A DNA stretch of 41,443 bases from NCBI GenBank assembly GCA_028868825.1, contig JAGWTU010000048.1, forward strand, positions 1-41,443. Direction: 5' to 3'. The notes beneath the pieces were generated by a model. The model saw nothing but the letters and a program-made list of their open reading frames with translations. It was not told the DNA's origin and ran no database searches. The translations under genes and the position numbers were made by a program. Numbering within the stretch: position 1 is the stretch's first letter; every line of letters starts with the position of its first letter. Source of the stretch: Burkholderiales bacterium (GTDB lineage: Bacteria; Pseudomonadota; Gammaproteobacteria; Burkholderiales; Burkholderiaceae_C). Shown piece after piece: positions 33,029 through 41,443 of this stretch.

Positions 33029-34243
33029 TTATGACCGCGAACCGGTAGCCGCCATCTTCACAAGGCGAGCCCCCGTCGGCTCGTAAACGTATTGCGTAAT
33101 GGAACCGTCCCTGATGCGCTCGACGGCCTCGTCGATGACGAAGAGCGGCACAAGGAACCACTCGCGAGGCGCGACGGGCTTGCCGAACCGGTCCTTGATC
33201 TCGATATCCAGACGCGCCGAATCGAACACACGATGGATGAGATTCTCAAGCTTGACGCGATTGATGTTGTAGAGGTCATAGGTGGCAACGACTTCAACGT
33301 CGGCCAGTAGGAACGTCGGATCATTCCTCGCATCGGCGAGGCGCGCGGCAACGTTGCTCTGACCTGTCACGCCGATCTTGTGCAGTACCTCGCGGTGGGC
33401 CACGACGGCGGGAAGGTCGGACTTGCTGCGGAGAACGTAGATCGTGCCACTCTGCTGGTCATCGTCGGTCGCCTTGTCGTCGAACAAGGGACCGGCGGAA
33501 GGGTTTGTGATAAGCCGGGCTGCCTCGTCGCGGTACAGAGCGCGCTGAAACGAGCGCTGCAAAACATCGCTCTCCGTGCCGTTGTCGTACACGACTCGAA
33601 GACGACTGTCGCGGCGCTCGTACTTGGTCTTGATCGCTTCGCCCAGTTCGGCGATGTATGCCAACTGGCCCTCGACGATAAAGAATTCGCCTTGTTGAAT
33701 CTCAGTCAGCTTGAGTTCGTCTAGCTTGTGGACAGCGTGGGTTTCTCGGACACCCGCTTCGAGCTCGCGCCGGACGCGCTCAAACAGCGGCTTGAACTCA
33801 TCGAAGTCGTCACATGGCTTGCGCTGCGCGATCTCCTCCGCAGCGCGCTTCTCGGCGGCCGTACGGACATGGCGCAATACGGTGATGTCGTCCGTCTTGG
33901 ATACTTCCGAGAGCTCGGAGGCCAGCTCGTCCGCATTGTACGTCGGTGAGGGCTCGGCGGCCGTCGCCGCGCCCTTCAGCAGGCCTTGATGGTCCAGTGG
34001 CTCTAGCAACGCGCGGCAGTCCGGCAATGAGCGCAGTCGATCAAGGCGGACCGCATAGAGTCGCTCGAAGATGTCACGATCTTCCCCGTGCTGCGGAGCG
34101 CGACCATGCTGCGCGAAGAAGCGCTGGATGTCTTCGAATCCGGCGATGATGCGCTCCTCGCGCGGCGGCCGCCCACCAGCCTTCTCCGGCGCGGCGAAAT
34201 CAGAAAGCTCCGCGGCCAGATCGTCGAGATCGGGATCACTCAT
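33029..34243 (-). CDS. GIY-YIG nuclease-domain protein (T5orf172/Mug113-like)
   Basis: A 404-residue protein, last in the operon. The C-terminal domain (about 266-385) has GIY-YIG features: GTIYVLRS at 266-273, HKIGVT at 288-293, ARLADARN with Arg301, and Glu333 in KLENLIHRVF, the likely metal-binding glutamate. This is the T5orf172-like branch. The N-terminal 265 residues are helical and charged (EVSKTDDITVLRHVRTAAEKRAAEEIAQRK) and probably bind partners. The start is MSDPDLDDL; it overlaps the helicase stop by 8 bp, and an upstream extension lies wholly within the helicase gene. It may cut DNA, or nick it at modification-dependent sites; that is inference. Confidence 0.85.
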   Translation of the reverse strand: MSDPDLDDLAAELSDFAAPEKAGGRPPREERIIAGFEDIQRFFAQHGRAPQHGEDRDIFERLYAVRLDRLRSLPDCRALLEPLDHQGLLKGAATAAEPSPTYNADELASELSEVSKTDDITVLRHVRTAAEKRAAEEIAQRKPCDDFDEFKPLFERVRRELEAGVRETHAVHKLDELKLTEIQQGEFFIVEGQLAYIAELGEAIKTKYERRDSRLRVVYDNGTESDVLQRSFQRALYRDEAARLITNPSAGPLFDDKATDDDQQSGTIYVLRSKSDLPAVVAHREVLHKIGVTGQSNVAARLADARNDPTFLLADVEVVATYDLYNINRVKLENLIHRVFDSARLDIEIKDRFGKPVAPREWFLVPLFVIDEAVERIRDGSITQYVYEPTGARLVKMAATGSRS

Positions 34244-36281
34244 AGCGACCCTCCGCCTTGAACCGCATAAACGCAGATGCGCCCTCGGCCATTCGGCGCT
34301 CCCAAGCATCCTGCGAATCGAGCGCAGGCACTCGACCACGCTCCTTCTTGAACTGCACGGCGCGTATGGCCAGGGCCTTGGCCTCATCCGGCGTCAGATT
34401 CGTGCGCTTGGCGGAGATAGCCGCCGCGACTTGCTTCAGACTCTCCTCGCTCATAGTCTTGGCTAGGATGGCGTAGGCCTCGCCAAAGGGATTGATGCGG
34501 TCGATGAGGTCGATGTCAAGTTCGCGCACATCCATCGCAAAGCGGCGAACGCCGTCAATGAGGGCTGTATTGGGCGAAGGCTCACCCGACCCCTCTTCGG
34601 TCGCGCGCTGTTTGGCTTGCTGCGTCAAATTGAGTGCAGCAATCGCGTGCTGACGTACTGCCTCCTGATCCTCCGCGTCAAGTTCGGGGTATCTGTCTTT
34701 GATTATCTTGCCCATGCGGACCTGAGTCAGTTCCTCGGGCACAAGCTCTTCGTCGAACAACCCACGCTCGATGGCGGTTTTGTCCTGAATGAAGCTCGCG
34801 ATCACCTCATTCAAGTCTTCTTGACAGATGCGCGCGGCCTCCTTGCTCTCGGGCTCGGCAAGACCCTTGATCTCGATCTGGAACAGCCCTGTCTGCGCGT
34901 TGAATCCGACATTGCATTTATCTGGGTCGTAGCCACCCTCTCCGTAGTCGAAGCCTGGAGCGGGTCCGTTCTCAGGATTCTTCGGCTTGAACTCAAAGCG
35001 GGGTGCGAGCACCTGCTCCATCAGCAGGCTCGCCGCAATTGCCTTCAGCGTGTCGTTGATTGCTTCGGCGACCACATCCTCGCTGGCGTCCGGTTCGGCG
35101 ATCAGATTGGTGAAGCGCGCACGAGTCTTGCCCGGCGCATCGCGGGTCGCTCGCCCGATGATCTGGACGATCTCTGTCAGGCTGGCCCGGTAGCCGACGG
35201 TGAGCGCGTGCTCGCACCAGATCCAGTCGAAGCCCTCCTTCGCCATGCCAAGAGCGATGATGATGTCTACGTAATCCCGATTGTTCTTCTGCGCCGGCTC
35301 TTTGAGCGCAGTCGACACTCGGTCGCGCTTCGTTGCGTCGTCGTCGACAAGATCGGCAATGCGCAGCAACCGACCATCAGGTCGCGTGACAAGCTGGAAA
35401 CCCGTCGCAGCCTCGATGCCCCGCCATTCGCCCATCGCCTCGATAATGTGCTCGACCTCGCGCATCTTGTCCTTCGTGCTTTCGCGCGAATTGACGTTCG
35501 GGATGTGGATGATCGTCTTCTCGGCCGGGTTGAGGACATTGAGGATGTCATCGACATAGGGTCCGCTGTAGAAGAAGTAGCCAATATCTAACTGCTTCAG
35601 ATACTCATAGCCGTTGAGCTGCTCGTAGTACGTGTAGGTGACAGTATCGAACTTGGACTCGTCCTGGGGGGCAAGCACGGCCTCTGCATCCCCCCGGAAG
35701 TAGGAACCAGTCATAGCGACGATGTGGGTTCGGCCTCGCGCGATGAATTGACCGAGGTGAAGGCCAAGCTTGTTGTCAGGATTGGCGGAGACATGGTGAA
35801 ACTCATCTACTGCGATGAGCCGATCATCAAACGCCTCGACGCCGTAGGCATCGACCGCGAATCGGAATGTCGCGTGGGTGCAAACCAGCACCTTGTCCTG
35901 GCTCTCCAGGAACGCGCCCAGCGACTTAATCTTTCCGCCATTATCATTGCCGGGCGCGTTGCACAGGTTCCACCTAGGTTCGACACGCCAGTCTGCCCAG
36001 AAGCCGTACCGCGTCAGCGGTTCATCATTGAAACTAGCTCCAATGGACTTCTCCGGTACGACGATAATTACCTGATTCAAGCCTTGGTTCGCAAGTTTGT
36101 CCAGGGCAACAAACATGAGCGCGCGGCTCTTGCCCGATGCGGGCGGCGACTTAATGAGCAAGTACTGCTCACCGCGTTTCTGATACACACGCTCCTGCAT
36201 CGGGCGCATCCCAAGGGCGTTCGCCTTTGTGGAGCTGCCATTCTGCGCATAAGAAACAGAGACCGAAGGAATTGAGATCAT
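34236..36281 (-). CDS. Superfamily 2 DEAD/DEAH-type helicase
   Basis: A 681-residue helicase, third in the operon. Motifs: Walker A SPPASGKSRA (Lys51), motif II AVDEFHHV (Asp159, Glu160; DEFH box), motif III VAMTGSYFRG, and motif VI QIIGRATRDAPGK (373-380). The layout is like the translocase subunits of type III and type I restriction enzymes and of DISARM. The C-terminal 250 residues (KSIGASF-type core ends near 420) have no recognised fold and contain EDLNEVIASFIQDKTAIERGLFDEELVPEELTQ. The start lies 3 bp after the PLD stop. Probable role: ATP-driven DNA translocation during target search or cleavage. Confidence 0.9.
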   Translation of the reverse strand: MISIPSVSVSYAQNGSSTKANALGMRPMQERVYQKRGEQYLLIKSPPASGKSRALMFVALDKLANQGLNQVIIVVPEKSIGASFNDEPLTRYGFWADWRVEPRWNLCNAPGNDNGGKIKSLGAFLESQDKVLVCTHATFRFAVDAYGVEAFDDRLIAVDEFHHVSANPDNKLGLHLGQFIARGRTHIVAMTGSYFRGDAEAVLAPQDESKFDTVTYTYYEQLNGYEYLKQLDIGYFFYSGPYVDDILNVLNPAEKTIIHIPNVNSRESTKDKMREVEHIIEAMGEWRGIEAATGFQLVTRPDGRLLRIADLVDDDATKRDRVSTALKEPAQKNNRDYVDIIIALGMAKEGFDWIWCEHALTVGYRASLTEIVQIIGRATRDAPGKTRARFTNLIAEPDASEDVVAEAINDTLKAIAASLLMEQVLAPRFEFKPKNPENGPAPGFDYGEGGYDPDKCNVGFNAQTGLFQIEIKGLAEPESKEAARICQEDLNEVIASFIQDKTAIERGLFDEELVPEELTQVRMGKIIKDRYPELDAEDQEAVRQHAIAALNLTQQAKQRATEEGSGEPSPNTALIDGVRRFAMDVRELDIDLIDRINPFGEAYAILAKTMSEESLKQVAAAISAKRTNLTPDEAKALAIRAVQFKKERGRVPALDSQDAWERRMAEGASAFMRFKAEGRYE

Positions 36282-36284
36282 CGC

Positions 36285-37298
36285 CTAGATTAACTCCCCA
36301 AACCGTCTTCCCCCGGTCATCTTCTGAACATTTGCAAGCCGATGGCCGCAGACTAGCTCGAAATCATCTAGCTCAAGCGCGGTCAATAAGAAACCTTCAC
36401 CCTTCTGCTCGAATAGCAAAACTTTACCGTCGTAAACACCGAATCCATGCTCCTCGGGCATTGGAAGCGTCAATTTTTCCATGCCATTGTTGTTTTCTCT
36501 ATAATTCTTGGTGACGTTAGGGCCCGTCTCGGTTTCAAACGTGATTTCACCAATGCGAGTGGAGCTACTCTTATCCTTCTTAAGACCGAAAAAGCGTCGG
36601 AAGCCGCTGGGGGCGAAAATCTGATTTCCTGGCTTCCCCTGCCCCCGATTCTTGGTTACGTAGCCCGCCTCAATCCAAAAACCTTTGATTTTAGCAAGAT
36701 TTTTGGCCGGTCTATTCGCATCCCGCGCATTGATCAAATCGGTTAATCGGCTTTCGTAATCATTCGCGATTTTGCTCAGCGGGCACGCATCATCCCATAG
36801 CGCCTCGAAAACCGAACGAACCGGTTCAATGTGTTGATTAGAGTCAGCCTTTGTAGTGGCTAAGATTGAAGATCCCGCTTCTACACTCCGTTGGAGACCG
36901 TTGTATGAGAAATTGCCAGATCCAACCACAAGCCCGCGTTTATCTGACCCCGTCTTTGCCATCATCGCGATCTTCGGATGAAAATCACGACGAGGAATGA
37001 AGCCAGATCGACTCGCGACAAAGAGCCCGTCATAAATTCGAACTTCGGTATTGTCTCGATTAGCGATTTCTCGCAATGCCCGCGGGTCTGTTCTGCCATA
37101 GTCAATACCAAACAGCCATCGCGACTTGGTTGTAGCCCAAAAGTCCTTTCCGACGCCCAATTCAAATACCCTGAAACCGGACTGAGTTGCGTACGCAAAA
37201 CATCCGAAGAAATTGTCAGATGAAACCGCAGTTCGCATCCGCACGATTTCAGACAGCGTAGTTGTACCATGCGAAATATTGTGGGCAAATCCACTCAT
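36285..37298 (-). CDS. Phospholipase D-fold nuclease (NgoFVII-like restriction endonuclease)
   Basis: A 337-residue protein, second in the operon. One HKD-type motif is visible: His107-x-Lys109 in DFHPKIAMM, followed by GSGN (126-129) in VVGSGNFSYNGL. A single motif means two monomers should form one active site, as in BfiI and Nuc. Enzymes of this type cut DNA without metal ions. The C-terminal region (about 200-337, GNQIFAPSGFRRFFGLKKDK...) may be a DNA-binding domain. The ATG overlaps the methyltransferase stop by 4 bp (ATGA), which argues that the two are made in fixed ratio. Confidence 0.85.
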   Translation of the reverse strand: MSGFAHNISHGTTTLSEIVRMRTAVSSDNFFGCFAYATQSGFRVFELGVGKDFWATTKSRWLFGIDYGRTDPRALREIANRDNTEVRIYDGLFVASRSGFIPRRDFHPKIAMMAKTGSDKRGLVVGSGNFSYNGLQRSVEAGSSILATTKADSNQHIEPVRSVFEALWDDACPLSKIANDYESRLTDLINARDANRPAKNLAKIKGFWIEAGYVTKNRGQGKPGNQIFAPSGFRRFFGLKKDKSSSTRIGEITFETETGPNVTKNYRENNNGMEKLTLPMPEEHGFGVYDGKVLLFEQKGEGFLLTALELDDFELVCGHRLANVQKMTGGRRFGELI

Positions 37299-40027
37299 CG
37301 TTTGTTCACCTTACGGTATAGAGAGAAAAGACTCTCCAATCTATCGGTATCGTTCTTCATCAAGCGGCCGAAAAATATTCTTTCCACTACCTCGTCGTTT
37401 TGGCAGTGCGCCTCACGTAGGTTGTCCGGCATAAGCGTCGCGTCATAGAGATCGGCGATCGTGCAAGGGAAATGTTGTTCCCTTGCGATCAAGATATTTT
37501 CCGACGACTTCGCGAGGTCGCTGCAGTTCTTTTCGGTGAGTAGCGGAACCGGAAAGGTGTTCCAGCCTAACGTGTTCGAGTAAGAGAAATCAGTTCGCAA
37601 GCGGACACAGACAGTTCCTATCCACACCCAGTGCAGGCGAGAGACAATTAGCGCCATGTTCCAAAGTGGCGCATCGTAGAGAGCGAAGTTCCGATCACCG
37701 ATAATGCAATCACTAGTCACGAGATCAGCCGGAAGATACTCACGGTTCTCCGAAGACACCCTCGGCACGACGATCGCCCAGTTTTTGGCCGTTCCTGCAA
37801 TCTGAACAAACCGATGCGGCAAATCCGCGAACGCGCGCGTAGATTCGGCCGGAGATTGGCGCCTGTTTTTCGCGACAAGTGCCAATCGCTCTGCAATAAG
37901 TGAGTCCTTCATCGCCATTTCAGCTTCGCCATCGCTGATCCAAAGGCAGAATCGAAGCTTGCCGTTGATCAGCTCATCCGAGCCAAGAAACCGGCGCACG
38001 TAGGAATGGGTGGCGTAGTTTCGCCGTAATTCGCGGGCCTCATCCGTTTTAAGGAACAAGTGACCTCCATCTCGCGGCATGTTGCCGAAGAGCATGCTCG
38101 ACTGAGGGCCTAGCGGTTTATTTGCCTTCGCCACGGTGTCGGGCATATTAGGCACGAGATACGGACCAATGACGTCGCATTCGCGCACAAGGTCGTCATC
38201 GCCAAATAGGCGTTTCAACCGGGATGATCTCGGGCCCAGGCCAACGATAATAACAGTAACGCCTGCGTTATTTACAGCAAGGTTCTTCCAGGTAAAGGGA
38301 GTGTGAGCGAAGCAAATCTCCCGCCCCTGACGAGTCACTATGGGCCATATTTCGGCCGCCTGCTGTCCTTGGCAGATGCTGTTGGTCGCGACGAAAGCCG
38401 CCATGGCATCTGGCACGGAACGCGCATATTTTAGATACGCGGCGATCCAACCCGATACGAGATCGGTGGTCTTAGAGAGCTGCGGATATTCGGACCAAGC
38501 GCGCGCCAGATCCGCCTTCTGATCGTCGTCTTGCCACTTGCTTCCTCGATACGGCGGGTTCCCGCAGATATACGTCTCCCCTCCGCTATTTTCGAAATCG
38601 ATCTGCGCCTGTTCCAACGGCGCCTGGAATAGGTCGTCGAAAACAAACTTCACACCGGTCCCAGTTGGCGGGCATACGCTTAACCAGTCGAGCCGCAGCG
38701 CGTTACCGCAAGTGATCCAGTTCTCGTTGCGCAGAGGCAGGAACTCGGCAAGGGCCAGCTTCTGGCCTCGATATAGAACGTCACACTGGTACTCGGCGAT
38801 GACAAGCGCGAGGCGCGCAATTTCCGCCGGGAAATCTCGCAGCTCGATCCCGCGAAAGTTCGTGACCGGGATCTCGGATGCGCGATCCGGCTCGCCACGC
38901 CGCCTGTTGATCTCGGACTCTATCGCGCGCATCTCTTTATACGCGATGACTAGAAAGTTGCCAGAGCCGCAGGCAGGATCGAAGACCCTGATCCTTGTCA
39001 TGCGTTTGCGCAGGTTCAACAGAGTACGAGCGTTGTCGCCCGCTTCTTGCAACCGCGTGCGCAGGTCATCAAGGAACAAGGGGTTCAACACCTTGAGGAT
39101 ATTTGGGACGCTGGTGTAGTGCGTCCCCAATTCGCCGCGCTCCTCGTCATCGGCGACAGCTTGAATCATCGAGCCGAAAATGTCCGGGTTGATCTTGGTC
39201 CAGTCGAGGCCGCCGACGTGCAAGAGGTAGGACCGTGCGATCCTGCTGAACCTCGGCACGTCCATGCTGCCCGAGAAGAGGCCACCGTTGACGTACGGAA
39301 AATCGTCAGCCCAGCGGGGAATCTTGGCGGCCACCCGGTCTGCGCCAGGCTTGGTGTTCATGGCAAGGAACAGCGTACTCATCACGTCGTGGGTGTTGGA
39401 TGAGTCCTTCGCGCTCATCTGCGCGATGGTGTCGGTGAACCGGCCTTTGCCAATGAAGATGTCGGTGTCCTCGGCGAAGAAACAGAAGATCAGCCGCGCC
39501 ATGAAGTGATTCATGTCGTGGCGGCGCTTAGCCCAACCCCAATCGGGGTTATCCTTCAATAGCTCAACATAGAGGCGGTTGAGGCGACTCGTCGCCCGGA
39601 TGTCGAAGGCGTTCTCGCTGATCTGCCGGACGGTGCTGATGCCCGCCAGCGGCAGGAAGAAGCCGAAGTGGTCTGGGAAGTCCTTGAAAGCACAGGCGAC
39701 GGTCTCGCCGCTCGTCAAGTCTTCGGCTTCGAAGTCCGCGCCGTCCGTGCTTAGAACAAATCTCGCTTTGGCTTTGGCCGTGGCAGGGCTGACCTTCAGG
39801 ACCTTGAGAGTCTGCGAGACCCGCCCGCCGGGACAGGTGACGATGTGAATGTTGTTGGTCTGGAGGACACCGCCAAGGTCGGATTTGTTTGATACACCAG
39901 CGCGCAGCCGCTTGATCGTTGTCTCCTTGTTCCCGAAGGCTTCAAGGAACGCAAACGGGAAGTTTGCACCGTCAAAGGGCTGCTCTGCGAGGTCGGTTAC
40001 GGCCTGCTCTATCTCAACGGCGTTCAA
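37295..40027 (-). CDS. MmeI-like class I DNA adenine-type methyltransferase
   Basis: A 910-residue protein, first in the operon. Motif I is FDPACGSGNFLV (DPACGSG at 350-356) and motif IV NPPY (490-493), the gamma-class pattern of N6-adenine methyltransferases. The size and the helical block LTYVELLK...MNHFMARLIFCFFAEDT at about 150-190 match the MmeI/COG1002 family. In MmeI the N-terminus holds a PD-(D/E)XK nuclease, but no such signature (for example 'EQKS') is visible here, so cutting may be assigned to the other subunits. A target-recognition region is expected at about 620-870. The start is TTG 40027, preceded by AGGGG; no ATG is in frame. Confidence 0.9.
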   Translation of the reverse strand: MNAVEIEQAVTDLAEQPFDGANFPFAFLEAFGNKETTIKRLRAGVSNKSDLGGVLQTNNIHIVTCPGGRVSQTLKVLKVSPATAKAKARFVLSTDGADFEAEDLTSGETVACAFKDFPDHFGFFLPLAGISTVRQISENAFDIRATSRLNRLYVELLKDNPDWGWAKRRHDMNHFMARLIFCFFAEDTDIFIGKGRFTDTIAQMSAKDSSNTHDVMSTLFLAMNTKPGADRVAAKIPRWADDFPYVNGGLFSGSMDVPRFSRIARSYLLHVGGLDWTKINPDIFGSMIQAVADDEERGELGTHYTSVPNILKVLNPLFLDDLRTRLQEAGDNARTLLNLRKRMTRIRVFDPACGSGNFLVIAYKEMRAIESEINRRRGEPDRASEIPVTNFRGIELRDFPAEIARLALVIAEYQCDVLYRGQKLALAEFLPLRNENWITCGNALRLDWLSVCPPTGTGVKFVFDDLFQAPLEQAQIDFENSGGETYICGNPPYRGSKWQDDDQKADLARAWSEYPQLSKTTDLVSGWIAAYLKYARSVPDAMAAFVATNSICQGQQAAEIWPIVTRQGREICFAHTPFTWKNLAVNNAGVTVIIVGLGPRSSRLKRLFGDDDLVRECDVIGPYLVPNMPDTVAKANKPLGPQSSMLFGNMPRDGGHLFLKTDEARELRRNYATHSYVRRFLGSDELINGKLRFCLWISDGEAEMAMKDSLIAERLALVAKNRRQSPAESTRAFADLPHRFVQIAGTAKNWAIVVPRVSSENREYLPADLVTSDCIIGDRNFALYDAPLWNMALIVSRLHWVWIGTVCVRLRTDFSYSNTLGWNTFPVPLLTEKNCSDLAKSSENILIAREQHFPCTIADLYDATLMPDNLREAHCQNDEVVERIFFGRLMKNDTDRLESLFSLYRKVNKR

Positions 40028-41322
40028 GTGTTCATCCCCTGGAGCGCGAGTGCTGGGCAGGCCCTCCGCTCGCCAAAAAAGATCAAGATCGAGTTCACCA
40101 GCATCCGGCGACGAGCGGCAAGGCTAGGAGCGCTGATCTTCGTGTTTGGTCTCTCTCCCTTGCCCGCAAGCCTGGGCGTCTCCTTTGATAGTACGGCACA
40201 GGGAGGCCTTAGCCCGTCTCCGCGAGCGTAGGCGCACGGGGTCGTGAGGTCATCTGTGTCGCGATGCTGGGCGGCGGTCTCGTTCGGCGCCGCGCCAGTC
40301 CTTCAGTGCCCGAGGCTGCCAGACACTCGGCTGCTCCGCTGCGCGCCGCCGGCGCAGGTCAAGACGATTTCACGCGCGCCGAAGCAAGAGCATGATAGTG
40401 ATCGGCGCTAGGCCACCCTGGACTTCGGTGACGACGATGTGCGGCTGGCAAATCCTGGAATTTTCGGCAGCGCAGCACGGACCCGTTCGGCGCAACTTGA
40501 ATGCGCGGTGATGGGGGCCCGACTGTGCCCCACCGGCATAGCCGCCAAATTCCTGGAAATTGCTCCATGAACGCGCGATGTGTTGACGGACTTCAGCGGC
40601 CCCGCGCGGGCGGGGCAAGAGGGAAAGGCGGGGGTCATGACGGTGCCCCTCCGGAACCCTCCGGGAAAAGGAGGGCTTCCGTCACCATGGCATCGTCGCA
40701 ATGGTCTGGCGGCTCACAGAGCCAAGGCGACGGCCGACGCCGCACCCGCTCGCCGATGCGTGGGCGTGAGCCCGGGCGCGGCCTGGACGCCGCCGGGTGG
40801 CCCAGGCTCGTCGTCGCTGCCCGGCTCGCGCTCGAAGCCTGAGCATCCCCACGCTGGCCGCGACCGCACCCTGGCCGCGTTGGGCAGCGTGCAGCGCGAG
40901 GCGCTGCCGTCGGCCGTCATGCCGGCGAACCGGGTGCAGTGCCAGCATGGCTGGGCGAGGTCGCCCATCGAGGTGCTGTGACTGATCGTGGGCTTACAGC
41001 GTGCCGACTGGGGAGCTCAGCGGCCGAGCCTCTGGGTTCGCTGCAGGCTGCTGACATGAAACCGGCAGACCCGCAAATGCGGCAGCCGCTTGGGCGCGTC
41101 GGCGGGGCGCCCAAGCGGCGCAGCATCACCGGGTCCGCGACTTTGCCGCGGTGCTTTGGGCTAGCGACCCAAAGATGCGGCAGCCGCTTCGCGCCAACCG
41201 GCCAGCGCATCGCGGCTTCGCCACCAACGGGTCGGCTGCAATCTTGGTCTCCCAAGAGGTCTCCAGAGACCGAAACGCCGACCCTCCGACATGCGAAACT
41301 GACGCTAAGTTATTGATTTTAT
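40028..41322. other. About 1.3 kb between the cargo operon and the tRNA; no gene recognised
   Basis: This stretch must hold the promoter of the leftward operon. Open frames up to 133 residues exist but are Arg/Pro/Ala-rich, overlap each other on both strands and lack start signals. Observed structure: approximate direct repeats around CCTGGAA at 40449-40464 and 40546-40561; a 15-bp direct repeat ATGCGGCAGCCGCTT at 41077 and 41175; and an inverted pair CCCTCC / GGAGGG near 40650-40668. It may be a decayed gene or the element's non-coding right end. Confidence 0.4.
41246..41271. promoter_or_regulatory. Right-end GGTCTCC repeats, putative integrase arm sites
   Basis: GGTCTCC occurs at 41246-41252 and 41258-41264, followed by the partial inverse GAGACC at 41266-41271. 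The 23 bases from 41244 to 41266 match 23014-23036 at the left end with a single difference. They lie 52-79 bp inside attR. Confidence 0.6.
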
Positions 41323-41399
<77 letters not shown>

Positions 41400-41443
41400 A
41401 ACCCGCCATTGTACGGGTCGGGCCGCTGCCGCCTCAGGCAGGT

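Noticed and set aside
33029..40027. DISARM system
   Set aside because: Helicase, PLD and methyltransferase are present, but no DUF1998 (DrmB) gene is found and the helicase is much shorter than I recall for DrmA.
33029..40027. Ordinary type I or type III restriction-modification system
   Set aside because: No HsdS-like specificity subunit is seen, and the methyltransferase is of the MmeI type with separate PLD and GIY-YIG nucleases.
40580..40981. Possible 133-residue gene upstream of the tRNA
   Set aside because: It lacks a ribosome-binding site and domain, overlaps equally long frames on the other strand, and has biased Arg/Pro/Ala composition.

Overview
The window looks like chromosomal DNA of a high-GC betaproteobacterium of the order Burkholderiales (Rubrivivax/Leptothrix/Ideonella-like). 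I infer this from the GC-rich codon use, the PEP-CTERM/PrsT genes, the msrB-bolA-parvulin run, and a GC-rich palindromic repeat of a type I associate with this group. The genus is a guess; no rRNA or species marker is present.

Positions 1 to about 22837 are ordinary chromosome. They hold a PLP-dependent lyase (cut by the window edge) coupled to a 2-oxoglutarate/Fe dioxygenase; a TPR lipoprotein and a VC0807-type membrane protein; a hybrid histidine kinase with receiver and Hpt domains; and a complete branched-chain-amide-type ABC importer (substrate-binding protein, livH, livM, livG, livF) on the minus strand. These are followed by msrB overlapping a BolA gene, a secreted parvulin, a quinone oxidoreductase, a DUF2007/zinc-ribbon protein, a UvrD-like helicase, a secreted subtilase, a PEP-CTERM surface protein, and the TPR lipoprotein PrsT of the exosortase system.

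Positions 22838 to 41367 are an integrated mobile element of about 18.5 kb in the 3' end of a tRNA-Pro(UGG) gene. The intact tRNA is at the right end (41323-41399, minus). A 45-bp copy of its 3' end, including CCA, lies at the left end. GGTCTCC repeats inside both ends look like integrase arm sites. The left half reads rightward: tyrosine integrase, a small unknown gene, an AlpA-like regulator, two small unknowns, a VapE/VirE-type replication protein, and then a cluster of long direct and inverted repeats that looks like the element's replication origin. No capsid, terminase or conjugation genes are present, so it resembles a stripped-down satellite-like island. Next come an unknown cytosolic protein and a membrane protein whose C-terminal half lies in another frame.

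The right half carries the main point of interest: a tightly overlapping minus-strand operon of four genes (33029-40027). In transcription order these are an MmeI-like adenine methyltransferase, a single-HKD phospholipase-D-fold nuclease, an SF2 helicase, and a GIY-YIG (T5orf172-like) nuclease protein. Junctions are a 4-bp overlap, a 3-bp gap and an 8-bp overlap, so they are almost certainly translated together. This is a candidate multi-subunit modification/restriction anti-phage system with two different nuclease folds. It shares parts with DISARM but lacks the DUF1998 subunit, and I cannot match it to a named system. About 1.3 kb with no recognisable gene separates the operon from the tRNA.
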